From positions 248,013-312,012 of the forward strand of contig NZ_LT703005.1 of NCBI RefSeq assembly GCF_900149695.1: a DNA stretch of 64,000 bases. Reading direction: 5' to 3'. The first letter of the stretch is position 1, and every line of letters starts with the position of its first letter. This document shows, piece after piece, positions 1-8,058 of the stretch. The translations under genes and the position numbers were made by a program. Origin of the DNA: Anderseniella sp. Alg231-50. Lineage in GTDB: Bacteria; Pseudomonadota; Alphaproteobacteria; Rhizobiales; Aestuariivirgaceae. The notes under the pieces are model-generated. The model was not told the DNA's origin, searched no databases, and worked only from the letters and a program-made list of their open reading frames with translations.

Positions 1-48
1 GCCGGCAGACCGCCTTCAATCAGCAGGCTGCAAGGATACCAGGACAAA

Positions 49-282
49 TCAGCTCTTGGCTTTGTCCTTGGCCTTTTCGGTCATCTCTTCTGCTTCCAGC
101 TCAATAGTCTTGGCTGTGTCAGCGACCGTTTCCTTGGTCTCATCAACTTCTTCGGCGATGCCTTTTTTGAAACTCTTGATGCCCTTGGCGACGTCACCCA
201 TAAGCTCGGAAATCTTGCCGCGGCCAAACAGGATGACCAAAAGCAGAACGATAATAATAATTTGCCATGGTCCGATAGACAT
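49..282 (-). CDS. tatA: Sec-independent translocase subunit TatA
   Basis: TatA forms the oligomeric pore component of the twin-arginine pathway that exports folded proteins across the inner membrane. The 77-residue product has the family plan: a short N-terminal transmembrane helix ([20 protein letters not shown]), the [18 protein letters not shown] hinge and amphipathic helix with conserved F-G, then a charged Glu/Lys-rich tail. The length is normal for TatA and too short for TatB. It is read leftward; tatB and tatC would be expected just beyond the left edge, and the 48 bases left of the stop hold no start codon for them. In related genomes it follows scpB directly, but here two genes intervene. 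The identification is secure. Confidence 0.95.
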   Translation of the reverse strand: MSIGPWQIIIIVLLLVILFGRGKISELMGDVAKGIKSFKKGIAEEVDETKETVADTAKTIELEAEEMTEKAKDKAKS

Positions 283-413
283 TTAAATTCTCCCTATACA
301 CAAAGGCCCCACCCGGACCTCTCGTAATTCGCGCGCACTATTGCAGAAAGCCCTATGGGTCGCAACACGAGATAGCGGCAACAAGCATAGAGCGGTTAAT
401 ATGTGAAATGGTG

Positions 414-1532
414 TCAGCCACCCAAATTGTCAAACACAAGTACATGATCGTGATCTAGGCGGAAACGGGCCGTCTCGCCCAGCTTCGGGCATCCGGTTGT
501 CGCCACCCTGGCGTAGACCACCTCATTCAATCCTTCAAACATCAGTGAAAGCTCCACCTTATCGCCCAGAAAACGCTGATCGGTTACTTGCGCGGCAATC
601 GAGCCTGCATCGTCGTCACCGGTTCGCACAAACGCCTGCGGCCGGATCATGACAAGTGCCGGGCCGCCCTCCTCACCAACATCGGTCTTGAACCTGCCAA
701 GCGGTGTATCCGCCGCACCATCGACAATACGCACCCGCAACTCGTTCACGTCCGAAAAGAACCGGGCCGCTTCGGCGTCCGCCGGCTGGCGATACAATTC
801 ATCAGGCGTGCCGATCTGCACCACGCGCCCGGCGCGCATCAACACAATACGGTCCGCCATGCCCATGGCCTCTTCAGGATCATGGGTCACCAGGATGGAA
901 CTGGCGCGGGTTTCTTTCAGTATAGCCAGGGTTTCATGACGCACATGTTCCCTGAGACGCTGGTCCAACCCTGAAAACGGTTCATCCATCAGCAATACGG
1001 CCGGGCGCGGTACAATCGCCCGGGCCAGTGCGACGCGCTGCTGCTCACCGCCGGACAACTCATGCGGATAGGATTTTTCCAGATGATCCAGCCCGACCCG
1101 CAACAAGGCTGAACGCGCAGCGTTGGTGGCGCTTTCCTTGTCCACCCCCTTCAACCCGAACGTCACATTGCCCATCACGGTGAGATGCGGAAACAGCGCA
1201 TAGTCCTGAAACATCAGGCCAACCGAACGCTTTTCCGGCGGGACGAACCTTGCATCTGAAGCCACTTCGGCGCTGTCGAGCAGAATACGCCCGGAATCCG
1301 GGCGTTCCACGCCGGCCGCCAGCCGCATCAAGGTGGACTTGCCGCACCCCGATGGTCCCAGCAGGCAAACGATCTCGCCCTGCTTCAATTCAAACGATAC
1401 ATTGCGGACGGCTTCAGTCTCGCCATACGCGAGAGACACGTCATCAAAAGTGACGCTGGAGGCAAACGCCGCCGCTGCCGTGCCGCGCGGTCCCCAGCGG
1501 CCCCTGGTGGTTCTGTGAAGTACTTCTGTCAT
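414..1532 (-). CDS. ABC transporter ATPase, FbpC-like (iron/polyamine/thiamine import class)
   Basis: This is a cytoplasmic ATP-hydrolysing subunit of an ABC importer. The 372 residues show Walker A GPSGCGKST at 59-67, the Q-loop FQD at 108-110, signature LSGGEQQ at 159-165, Walker B VLLMDEP at 179-185 and the switch His at 217 (VTHD). A C-terminal TOBE-like regulatory region follows (about 290-370, with RFLGDKVELSL). This architecture is that of FbpC/PotA/ThiQ-type ATPases. No permease or binding-protein gene is adjacent, so the substrate cannot be named and the gene is an orphan here. It begins close to a divergently read gene. The first 25 residues precede the ABC fold and no clear ribosome binding site is visible, so the true start may lie slightly downstream. 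Confidence 0.85.
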   Translation of the reverse strand: MTEVLHRTTRGRWGPRGTAAAAFASSVTFDDVSLAYGETEAVRNVSFELKQGEIVCLLGPSGCGKSTLMRLAAGVERPDSGRILLDSAEVASDARFVPPEKRSVGLMFQDYALFPHLTVMGNVTFGLKGVDKESATNAARSALLRVGLDHLEKSYPHELSGGEQQRVALARAIVPRPAVLLMDEPFSGLDQRLREHVRHETLAILKETRASSILVTHDPEEAMGMADRIVLMRAGRVVQIGTPDELYRQPADAEAARFFSDVNELRVRIVDGAADTPLGRFKTDVGEEGGPALVMIRPQAFVRTGDDDAGSIAAQVTDQRFLGDKVELSLMFEGLNEVVYARVATTGCPKLGETARFRLDHDHVLVFDNLGG

Positions 1533-1663
1533 TGCGGATGGTGATTACACCAACACGTCGCAACTATCCAGCATTCACGAGGTCGCTATTCCATTCCTGC
1601 ACAGAGCAACCTATAGAGAGCACTCAATCGGGACACGCAGCGATTGTGCTGCGACAGAGACAG

Positions 1664-2779
1664 ATGGCAGACCACGGCACCTTCAGGCAAAGCTTCAGGC
1701 GGTTCGCGCGCGCATTGCACCAATCCCACAGGGACAAGGCTTTCCTGTCTGACGGGACATTGCTGGGCTTTGTCCGGGAAAACGATTTCATTGCCGGTGA
1801 CAGCGATATCGATCTAGCGATGTTCGCTGAAGATTACGATGCGTCCGTCATAGACAGTGTGGCTCGCGCGGGTTTCGTCTTGACCAAGCAGTCCGGGGCC
1901 GAGGAAAACGGCCTCTCCCTCAAGTTCCATGACGGACAGACAGGAATTGACCTCACGCTGTTCTACACAAATGCCTCGGGACATCATTGCTACGTGTATC
2001 AAAGGCGCAACCGCGTTCGGTATTCGTTTCCGGCGTTCAAACTGCAGCCGGCCGTGTTTCAGGGCATGCCGGTCATGTGCCCGGCAGACGCCGAGCGGAT
2101 GCTTGAAGTCCAGTACGGGCCAGACTGGCGAACCCCGTCGAAATATTGGAGCTATGCGTTTTCGCCGGCCAATGCCGCGCCGGACGGCGGCTTGTTGTGG
2201 CGGTCATACTTCACATGGCGCCGCGCCAAATGGAAATTGCGCTGCATGGCAAAGGCAGTGGGCCTGCTGGCGGTTCCGTCACCACGGCCCGCCCTGCCGC
2301 CGGTTGCCGATCGCGGCAATCAGCTGAAAACGGGCATCATCTTCACGGACGGCGTTTTCGACATGCTGCATGCAAATCATGTGAAAGTGCTGGAAGCAGC
2401 AAAAGCACTGGGAGAATACCTGGTTGTCGCCGTCGCTACCGACAAGCTGGCTGATACCTACAAGCGCAAACCGGTGATCTGCGAACAGGAACGCCTGTTG
2501 ATGGTCCAGTCACTGGCGTGCGTTGACGAAGCGTACCTGATGTCCGGGCCCCTCGATGCATCGGGCATGGACCATATCCTGAATCACTACAGTCCATGCG
2601 CCGTCGTTTACGGTGGCGATGCAACACCTGGGTTTTACGAGCCGGCTGAGCGCGCCGGCATCATGGTCAGGCCTGCCTACCGTCCGGGCATCAACAGCAG
2701 CGCCATTATTGACACCGTGCTGTCCAGGCCGGACACGCTGGCGCCCAAAGTGAACCTGCCGCCTGTCGAGGTTGACTAG
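1664..2779 (+). CDS. LicD-like phosphotransferase fused to a TagD/RfaE-type cytidylyltransferase
   Basis: Two domains are visible in a 371-residue protein. The N-terminal part carries the LicD-family pattern DGTLLGFVREND at 30-41 followed by DSDIDL at 46-51, as in enzymes that attach phosphocholine or similar groups to glycans. From residue 222 the protein resembles CTP-using nucleotidyltransferases (TDGVFDMLHANH at 228-239, and an INSS motif near 343 in the place of ISST). The usual HxGH catalytic signature reads HANH, so the glycine is Asn. The reading frame is open from 1532, but that start would sit on the start codon of the divergent ABC gene; the ATG at 1664 leaves room for a promoter and keeps the LicD fold whole. 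A phospho-alcohol activation and transfer role is inference. Confidence 0.75.
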   Translation: MADHGTFRQSFRRFARALHQSHRDKAFLSDGTLLGFVRENDFIAGDSDIDLAMFAEDYDASVIDSVARAGFVLTKQSGAEENGLSLKFHDGQTGIDLTLFYTNASGHHCYVYQRRNRVRYSFPAFKLQPAVFQGMPVMCPADAERMLEVQYGPDWRTPSKYWSYAFSPANAAPDGGLLWRSYFTWRRAKWKLRCMAKAVGLLAVPSPRPALPPVADRGNQLKTGIIFTDGVFDMLHANHVKVLEAAKALGEYLVVAVATDKLADTYKRKPVICEQERLLMVQSLACVDEAYLMSGPLDASGMDHILNHYSPCAVVYGGDATPGFYEPAERAGIMVRPAYRPGINSSAIIDTVLSRPDTLAPKVNLPPVEVD

Positions 2780-2781
2780 GG

Positions 2782-3747
2782 TCAGGCCCCGTTGCCGCCG
2801 CCATCGTCATCAAGCACCTCCGGCAGGTCCATGTTCAGGGCTTCATCAGGCTCGGCAGATGCATCATCGGTTTCTTCATCGTCGGGCAGGTGCATCTCAA
2901 GCTCCGGCTCGAAATCAGTTGCATCCAGCGGATCTTCATCCGGACCCAGCGTATCATCATCGCTGGGGCTTGGAATGAACATGTCAGGCGGCAGATTACC
3001 CGACAGCAAACCGGCGCCTTTCAGTTCCACCATTCCCGGTAGATCGCGGATTTCGTTCAACCCGAAATGCTCCAGGAATTCCTGGGTCGTGCCATAGGTG
3101 ACCGGACGGCCGGGTGTACGCCTGCGGCCGCGCATCTTGATCCAGCCGATTTCCATCAGGATGTCCAGCGTACCTTTTGCCGTGGCCACACCTCGGATGT
3201 CTTCAATTTCAGCGCGGGTAACCGGCTGGTGATAGGCGATGATCGACAATACTTCGAGACCGGCACGCGACAGTTTTTTCTGCTCAACAGCTTCTTCGCG
3301 CAACAGGAAGCTCAGATCATCTGCCGTGCGGAATGCCCACTTGCCGGCAATCTGCATCAGGTTCACGCCACGCATCTGATAACTTTCCTGCACGGCCTCC
3401 AGCAGAGCCGCAACATCTGCGTCTTTCGGCAAAGCTGCTGCAAGTTCTGCTTCAGACAGCGGCCCGGTCGCTGCAAACAGAAGGGCTTCAACCACACGCT
3501 GTTGCTGCAACTCCGGCATGACACCGGAAATCGCATCGCCCTTGCGCAGCAGGTAGTCCGGCAAATCACTATCGTCGACCGGTGGCAGGTCTTGGACAGA
3601 CCCGATGTCATCGGCCGTAGATGCGGCTTCTGTCACCTCGTCTTCAAGGTCATGCGACGGCTCTTGTCCGTTTTCCATCTTCACTGCTTGCTTGGCCAAC
3701 TTGTAAACCCTCTTGCCCCATTTGGCCCTCATCCAGGGCCATAACAT
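2782..3747 (-). CDS. scpB: Segregation and condensation protein B
   Basis: ScpB is the winged-helix kleisin partner of the SMC-ScpA condensin complex in chromosome segregation. The core contains the diagnostic stretches VVEALLFAATGPLSEAELA, ALEVLSIIAYHQPVTRAEIE-like sequence (here LEVLSIIAYHQPVTRAEI) and RGRRRTPGRPVTYGTT. At 321 residues it is longer than typical ScpB. The extra length is an N-terminal leader of about 70 residues and a very acidic C-terminal tail rich in Asp, Glu and Pro. The start codon at 3747 abuts the scpA stop at 3748, so the two are translationally coupled; an internal ATG at 3678 is an alternative start. It is convergent with the LicD fusion gene, with two bases between stops. 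Confidence 0.93.
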   Translation of the reverse strand: MLWPWMRAKWGKRVYKLAKQAVKMENGQEPSHDLEDEVTEAASTADDIGSVQDLPPVDDSDLPDYLLRKGDAISGVMPELQQQRVVEALLFAATGPLSEAELAAALPKDADVAALLEAVQESYQMRGVNLMQIAGKWAFRTADDLSFLLREEAVEQKKLSRAGLEVLSIIAYHQPVTRAEIEDIRGVATAKGTLDILMEIGWIKMRGRRRTPGRPVTYGTTQEFLEHFGLNEIRDLPGMVELKGAGLLSGNLPPDMFIPSPSDDDTLGPDEDPLDATDFEPELEMHLPDDEETDDASAEPDEALNMDLPEVLDDDGGGNGA

Positions 3748-4575
3748 CTAACCTGCGCGTGAGCGCCGCATATAAATCGCGTCAAACGCCTTTTCCTGCC
3801 GCACTTCCAGAACCCCCTCGCGCGCCAGCTCAAGCGACGCCGTGAACCCTGATGCGATCACGGACGCCCGCTTTTCCGGCTCCACCATGTATTCCAGCAA
3901 ATAGGAATCAAACCGGCCCCATTCATCCATCGTGCCCAGCATTCGTTCCAATGCGGTACGGGCTTCCTTGAGGGTCCACACCGGCATCCGCTTGATTTCG
4001 TAGTTATGGTGGGCCGCCTTGCGTTGCCTGCGGTCTGCATAAACCTGCAACAGGTCAATCAGGGTGTCGCTCCACTCAACCTGCTTTTCCACCACGACAG
4101 GCTCCGGCCAGCCGCGGGCAAACACGTCACGTCCGAGACGGTTGCGCGACATCAGCTTGGCGCCTGCATCCCGCATGGCCTGCAATCGCTGCAGACGGAA
4201 CTGCAACCGTGCCGCCAGTTCTTCCGGCGGCGGTTCATCACCATCATCGGCTTCCTTGGGCAGCAACAGGCGCGATTTGAGATAGGCAAGCCACGCCGCC
4301 ATCACCAGGTAGTCGGCTGCCAGTTCCAGCTTCATCTTGCGCGCATCTTCAATGAACACGAGATACTGCTCGGCAAGCGCCAGAATGGAAATCCTGGTGA
4401 TGTCGACTTTCTGGTTGCGCGCCAATTGCAGCAAAAGATCCAGCGGGCCTTCAAAACCGTCCAGGTCGACAATCAGCGGCAGACCGTCGTCTTCCGGCTC
4501 CGGCATAAGACGCACCGGCCCCTGACCATCCGGCCATAGCTCGTCCTGTGCTTGAGTTGTCGCATCTTTGCTCAT
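3748..4575 (-). CDS. scpA: Segregation and condensation protein A (kleisin)
   Basis: ScpA bridges the SMC heads in the condensin complex and recruits ScpB. The N-terminal pattern DGFEGPLDLLLQLARNQKVD with the following RISILALAEQYLVFI is the family signature. The AADYLVMAAWLAYLKSRLLLP segment is the SMC-neck binding helix, and the C-terminal winged helix contains FTASLELAREG. Its length of 275 residues is normal. The gene lies 155 bp downstream of nagZ, the order seen in many alphaproteobacteria, and runs straight into scpB. Confidence 0.95.
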   Translation of the reverse strand: MSKDATTQAQDELWPDGQGPVRLMPEPEDDGLPLIVDLDGFEGPLDLLLQLARNQKVDITRISILALAEQYLVFIEDARKMKLELAADYLVMAAWLAYLKSRLLLPKEADDGDEPPPEELAARLQFRLQRLQAMRDAGAKLMSRNRLGRDVFARGWPEPVVVEKQVEWSDTLIDLLQVYADRRQRKAAHHNYEIKRMPVWTLKEARTALERMLGTMDEWGRFDSYLLEYMVEPEKRASVIASGFTASLELAREGVLEVRQEKAFDAIYMRRSRAG

Positions 4576-4730
4576 GAAATCCGCACTTCAATGCCCACAT
4601 GTCGCGGGTTTGTCACAATTGATACACCAGATATAGCGCGCTTCGCCATCCCTGACAGCGGCTATACGCACTTATCCTCAAGTGATGTGGCCGCCATGTG
4701 ATGAAATTGCGCCAGCCGCCGCAGGCCCGC

Positions 4731-5786
4731 TCAGGCCATGGCCATCATACTGTCCAGCACACGTTCTGCTTCAGCCACGTCAAAATCATCCGGTGTGCGC
4801 AGGAATGACAGCGCTCGCAGAGCCCGTTTTTCGGCAATGCCTTTCAAGGTGCCGGCTGCATCTGCAACCTGGTTCATCTCTTCAATGTCCCCATTGCAGT
4901 GCAACAGCACATCACATCCGGCCTTGAGCGCCAGTTCCGCGCGTGCATGCATTGATGACCTGAAATTGGAGAGATCTTCGCCTACCACCTGGGTAAGCGA
5001 AGCATCCAGCGCCTTCATTGACAGATCATCGCTCATCAAAAGGCCGTCAAAGCCGATCTGCTTGCGGACCACATCACCGATCACCTTCGAAGACAGGGTG
5101 CATGGTGCATCTTCATCAATTGCCGAATAGACGACGTGAGCCGTCATCGCCATCGGAATGTCGGCCAGCGCCGCAAATGGCGCAAAGTCCACCTGCTCGA
5201 GCTGGTGGTGCGGTACATCGACCACCGGCAACTCCAGATGGCTGTCGCAGAACGCGCGGCCATGACCGGGAATGTGCTTGATGATCGGCAACACGCCGCC
5301 ATCCATCAGACCCTGCGCAGCGGCCCTGCCGAGTAACGCGACCTGCTCGGGACTACTGCCGTAGGCACGGTCTCCGATTATTTTGTGACTGCCGGCCTGC
5401 GGAACATCCAGCACCGGCACACAATCGACATTGATGCCGACTTCGGCCAGGTCCCTTGCAAGCAGTCGATAAACCAGCCGGGTCGCCGACAAACCGGTCA
5501 GTGCATCAAGCTCATAGATGTCGGCATAGGAGCGCCCGGGTGGGTATTTACGCCATTCAGGCGGGCCCATGCGCTGCACCCTGCCGCCTTCCTGATCAAT
5601 CAGCACCGGAGCGTCTGTTCGCCCGACTAGCTCGCGAAATCGCGATGTCAGGTCGCAAATCTGCTTACGGTTTTCGACATTCCGGGCAAACAGGATGAGG
5701 CCCCAGGGCTGTGCATCACGAAAAAAAGCTTCTTCATCAGCACTCAGCTCAACGCCTGCGCAACCGCAAATAAACGCACCAATCAT
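4731..5786 (-). CDS. nagZ: Beta-N-acetylhexosaminidase, GH3 (peptidoglycan recycling)
   Basis: NagZ removes GlcNAc from 1,6-anhydro-MurNAc muropeptides in the cytoplasm. Starting at the ATG at 5786 the protein has 351 residues. DQEGGRVQR lies at 64-72, the catalytic-loop motif KHIPGHGRA at 170-178, and the nucleophile Asp in MSDDLSMK at 253. The frame is open to 5891, but the upstream 35 residues look unlike the family, whereas 5786 is preceded by GAGAGGG at a proper distance and begins MIGAFICGC, as NagZ proteins do. It heads the nagZ-scpA-scpB group. Confidence 0.93.
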   Translation of the reverse strand: MIGAFICGCAGVELSADEEAFFRDAQPWGLILFARNVENRKQICDLTSRFRELVGRTDAPVLIDQEGGRVQRMGPPEWRKYPPGRSYADIYELDALTGLSATRLVYRLLARDLAEVGINVDCVPVLDVPQAGSHKIIGDRAYGSSPEQVALLGRAAAQGLMDGGVLPIIKHIPGHGRAFCDSHLELPVVDVPHHQLEQVDFAPFAALADIPMAMTAHVVYSAIDEDAPCTLSSKVIGDVVRKQIGFDGLLMSDDLSMKALDASLTQVVGEDLSNFRSSMHARAELALKAGCDVLLHCNGDIEEMNQVADAAGTLKGIAEKRALRALSFLRTPDDFDVAEAERVLDSMMAMA

Positions 5787-6056
5787 GGTTTGCGTAACCC
5801 TCTCACCCGAATCGGCCCCGGTAATCTCGCTGAATTTAGCGATTTTGACTCGGCGTGCAATTCCTGCGTGCCGAGCACTGATAAAATACACCGCAAATTT
5901 GCTTAAAATTGTCCGTTGTCCGTTCAGAAATGCGCAACGTTAACAAGGGATTTAAGACCCGCTCACCCAATCATTGTAGTAAACAAATCCTCATCAAAGC
6001 CCGAACACATCAACGGGCTCATGGGAACAATTGGTTAAGTTAGAGGGAGAGAGAGA

Positions 6057-6314
6057 ATGTTACGTGTAGCACCGAACGAGCAAATGATTCCGTGGCAGAA
6101 ACTGGCAAACGAACGCCTCAGTGTTGCCAATACGCTGGCGCGCATTTGCGTAGTGCTGTTCGCGGTCCTGGTGGTTCTCGGCGTAAACTCGTTTTCAGTG
6201 ATGTCGCAGCAATCACGGCTGTGCTCCAGCTTGATGGAGGCTCACAGCACCATCGACAAGTATCAGGCAAGCAAACTGCCGACGACACCGATCATCAAGA
6301 GTTATTGCCACTAG
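6057..6314 (+). CDS. Small single-pass membrane protein, unrecognised
   Basis: An 85-residue product is preceded by an exceptionally purine-rich ribosome binding site (GAGGGAGAGAGA directly before the ATG). Residues 25-47 form one hydrophobic segment (NTLARICVVLFAVLVVLGVN) flanked by polar ends, so it is predicted to span the inner membrane once. Cys78-containing and Cys58-containing polar regions follow the helix. It is closed by a strong terminator at 6409-6443. The family is not recognised. The translation signal, isolated transcription unit and TM segment make it likely to be a real gene. Confidence 0.6.
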   Translation: MLRVAPNEQMIPWQKLANERLSVANTLARICVVLFAVLVVLGVNSFSVMSQQSRLCSSLMEAHSTIDKYQASKLPTTPIIKSYCH

Positions 6315-6408
6315 GGCATCATCACCTGCCCTTTTGTGTTCCTGCAGCATTCTACATCTGCACGAATTGCAAACATCTCCTGATCAGGTTGCAGCGCCAG
6401 AATTAGGT

Positions 6409-6443
6409 AAAGCCCCGCTTTCCGGCAAGGACAGCGGGGCTTT
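6409..6443. terminator. Bidirectional intrinsic terminator
   Basis: AAAGCCCCGCT at 6409-6419 pairs perfectly with AGCGGGGCTTT at 6433-6443 across a 13-base loop. The arms end in T on one strand and on the reverse complement of A on the other. It lies between the convergent small membrane gene and the XRE-cupin gene and can serve both. Confidence 0.9.
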
Positions 6444-6464
6444 CTCGTCATGCCTGACAATAGT

Positions 6465-7064
6465 TCACCCGGGCTGGCGCACCACCAGCACCATGGTTGC
6501 ATGAGCCGGCGCAGAGCCGGTGTTCACCAGTTTGTGGGGTTTGTCGGCATGGTAGCGTAATGCCTCGCCGGCTTTTACCGCGCGGCTTTCACCATCCACG
6601 GTCACTTCCAATTGTCCTGTCACCACATAGAGATGCTCAATCGTTCCCGGTGGATGGGGTTCGGACTCAAGCACTCCGGCCGGCTTGGCGTGGAAATCAT
6701 ACCATTGCAGGTGGTCAACCAGGTTCAACGGCCCGGCAATCGCCAGCCTGCACAGTCCGTCTTCGCTCTCCAGCAAGGGAATAGCGGCCCTCGTCTGATG
6801 ATCGACAAACGCATCGCTCTTACCGGTTTTCAGCACTTCCTCGATAGTCGTGTCGAGTGCCTGTGACAGCCGAAACACGGTGGAAATTGTCGGATTAGTC
6901 TCATTTCGCTCGATTTGCGAGATGATTGACTTTGCAACGCCGGATTGCTCGGACAAATCTCCCAACGACATCTTGTAAGCCTTGCGCAGGCGCTGGATGG
7001 TTTTGCCCAGTTCCGGTGTGACGTCAGACGGTGTGTGGGTTTTACGTCCGCGTTGTGTAGCCAT
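6465..7064 (-). CDS. XRE-cupin family transcriptional regulator
   Basis: This is a 199-residue DNA-binding sensor: an XRE-type helix-turn-helix at about 19-72 (ELGKTIQRLRKAYKMSLGDL, then SGVAKSIISQIERNETNPTI) and a C-terminal cupin_2 domain at about 130-198 with HPPGTIEHLYVV and GEALRYHADKPHKLVN. Such proteins sense small metabolites, and some regulate amino-acid or polyamine genes. The frame is open to 7262, but the ATG at 7064 has an AGGG site at good spacing and starts right before the HTH; the upstream stretch is better read as regulatory DNA. It is divergent from the ferredoxin gene, with an 11-bp inverted repeat between them as a possible operator. Confidence 0.88.
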   Translation of the reverse strand: MATQRGRKTHTPSDVTPELGKTIQRLRKAYKMSLGDLSEQSGVAKSIISQIERNETNPTISTVFRLSQALDTTIEEVLKTGKSDAFVDHQTRAAIPLLESEDGLCRLAIAGPLNLVDHLQWYDFHAKPAGVLESEPHPPGTIEHLYVVTGQLEVTVDGESRAVKAGEALRYHADKPHKLVNTGSAPAHATMVLVVRQPG

Positions 7065-7237
7065 TTGTGCCCTGCCCCGGTAATTGCTCAGGTCGATGTA
7101 TTCAGGTGAACCCAAGTTGCTGAAGTTGTTCGTTATCAAGAACGTATACCTCAAAGACGTCCTGTAAGACAAACAACTTCGGCACAGCCTGCCTGCAGAA
7201 ATCAATCCCTGTTGCGACAATTGTTGCATTGCACAAA

Positions 7238-7277
7238 CGAATCCAAACATGTTAGTGTGCAAACAAGTTTGGATTCG
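7238..7277. promoter_or_regulatory. Perfect 11-bp inverted repeat, candidate operator
   Basis: CGAATCCAAAC at 7238-7248 is matched by GTTTGGATTCG at 7267-7277, with 18 bases between. The element lies 14 bp before the ferredoxin start and within the divergent control region shared with the XRE-cupin regulator. It could be a regulator-binding site or a stem-loop in the ferredoxin leader. No T-tract follows, so it is not a terminator. Confidence 0.5.
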
Positions 7278-7291
7278 CAGGGAAAACGGCC

Positions 7292-7627
7292 ATGGGCGTG
7301 ATCAACGTAATCGACACCAACAACAAAACTCACGTACTGGAAGCGGTCGAAGGCTGGCGCGTCATGGAAATCATTCGCGAACACGGTCTGCCGATGGAAG
7401 GCCTGTGCGGGGGTGCGTGCGCCTGTGCCACCTGCCATGTCATTGTCGATGACAACTGGACCGACAAGCTGTTCCAGGCACGTGACGAAGAAGAAGACAT
7501 GCTTGATACCGTGCCCAACGTCATGCCGTCTTCGCGCCTGTCCTGCCAGTTAATCTACAGCGAGGAACTGGATGGTTTGACGGTTGCCCTTGACCCGGCA
7601 ATTGCGGATGCTGCAAGGGCTGCCTGA
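7292..7627 (+). CDS. 2Fe-2S ferredoxin, adrenodoxin/Isc type
   Basis: A 111-residue soluble electron carrier of the adrenodoxin/FdxB class. Cluster ligands are seen as Cys39, Cys45 and Cys48 in LCGGACACATCH and Cys85 in SSRLSCQLI; Cys43 is an extra cysteine inside the loop. The DEEEDMLDTVP acidic helix, which docks redox partners, is present. A CAGGGA site precedes the ATG. Its partner reductase or P450 is not in the window. It stands alone rather than in an isc operon, and the gene reads divergently from the XRE-cupin regulator, which may control it. Confidence 0.93.
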   Translation: MGVINVIDTNNKTHVLEAVEGWRVMEIIREHGLPMEGLCGGACACATCHVIVDDNWTDKLFQARDEEEDMLDTVPNVMPSSRLSCQLIYSEELDGLTVALDPAIADAARAA

Positions 7628-7659
7628 ACCAAACCCTGCCGCCTTGCGTTGACAGTGAA

Positions 7660-8058
7660 ATGACCTGGATTATCGCTTACATCTTCACTGCCATCGCGTT
7701 TTTCGCGATAGATTTTCTCTGGCTGGGAACAATTGCCAGAAGATTCTATTTCTCCCGCATGTCACACCTGCTGGCCGGCAAGGTGAATTATCCCGCCGCC
7801 GCCGGGTTTTATGCCGTTTACGTGGTTGGCTTGATCATATTCGCCGTGGCGCCGGCTATCGAGGCCGGCACATGGCAAACCGCCGCCCTGTACGGCGGTC
7901 TGTTCGGATTCTTCTGCTATGCCACATATGACATGACCAATCAGGCCACGTTGAAAAACTGGCCGGTTGCCGTCACCGTGGTCGACATTTTGTGGGGCAC
8001 TTTGCTGTCCGGCACCGCGGCATCCGCAGGGTATATTGCTAGCCGGGCATTCGCATGA
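7660..8058 (+). CDS. DUF2177 family integral membrane protein
   Basis: The 132-residue product has four hydrophobic segments (about 2-22, 46-66, 77-93 and 103-125) and the family signature FFAIDFLWLG near the N terminus, with YDMTNQATLKNWP around 88-100. No biochemical function is established for DUF2177. The gene overlaps the next one (CIA30-like) by four bases (ATGA type), so the pair is probably cotranslated. Confidence 0.85.
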   Translation: MTWIIAYIFTAIAFFAIDFLWLGTIARRFYFSRMSHLLAGKVNYPAAAGFYAVYVVGLIIFAVAPAIEAGTWQTAALYGGLFGFFCYATYDMTNQATLKNWPVAVTVVDILWGTLLSGTAASAGYIASRAFA

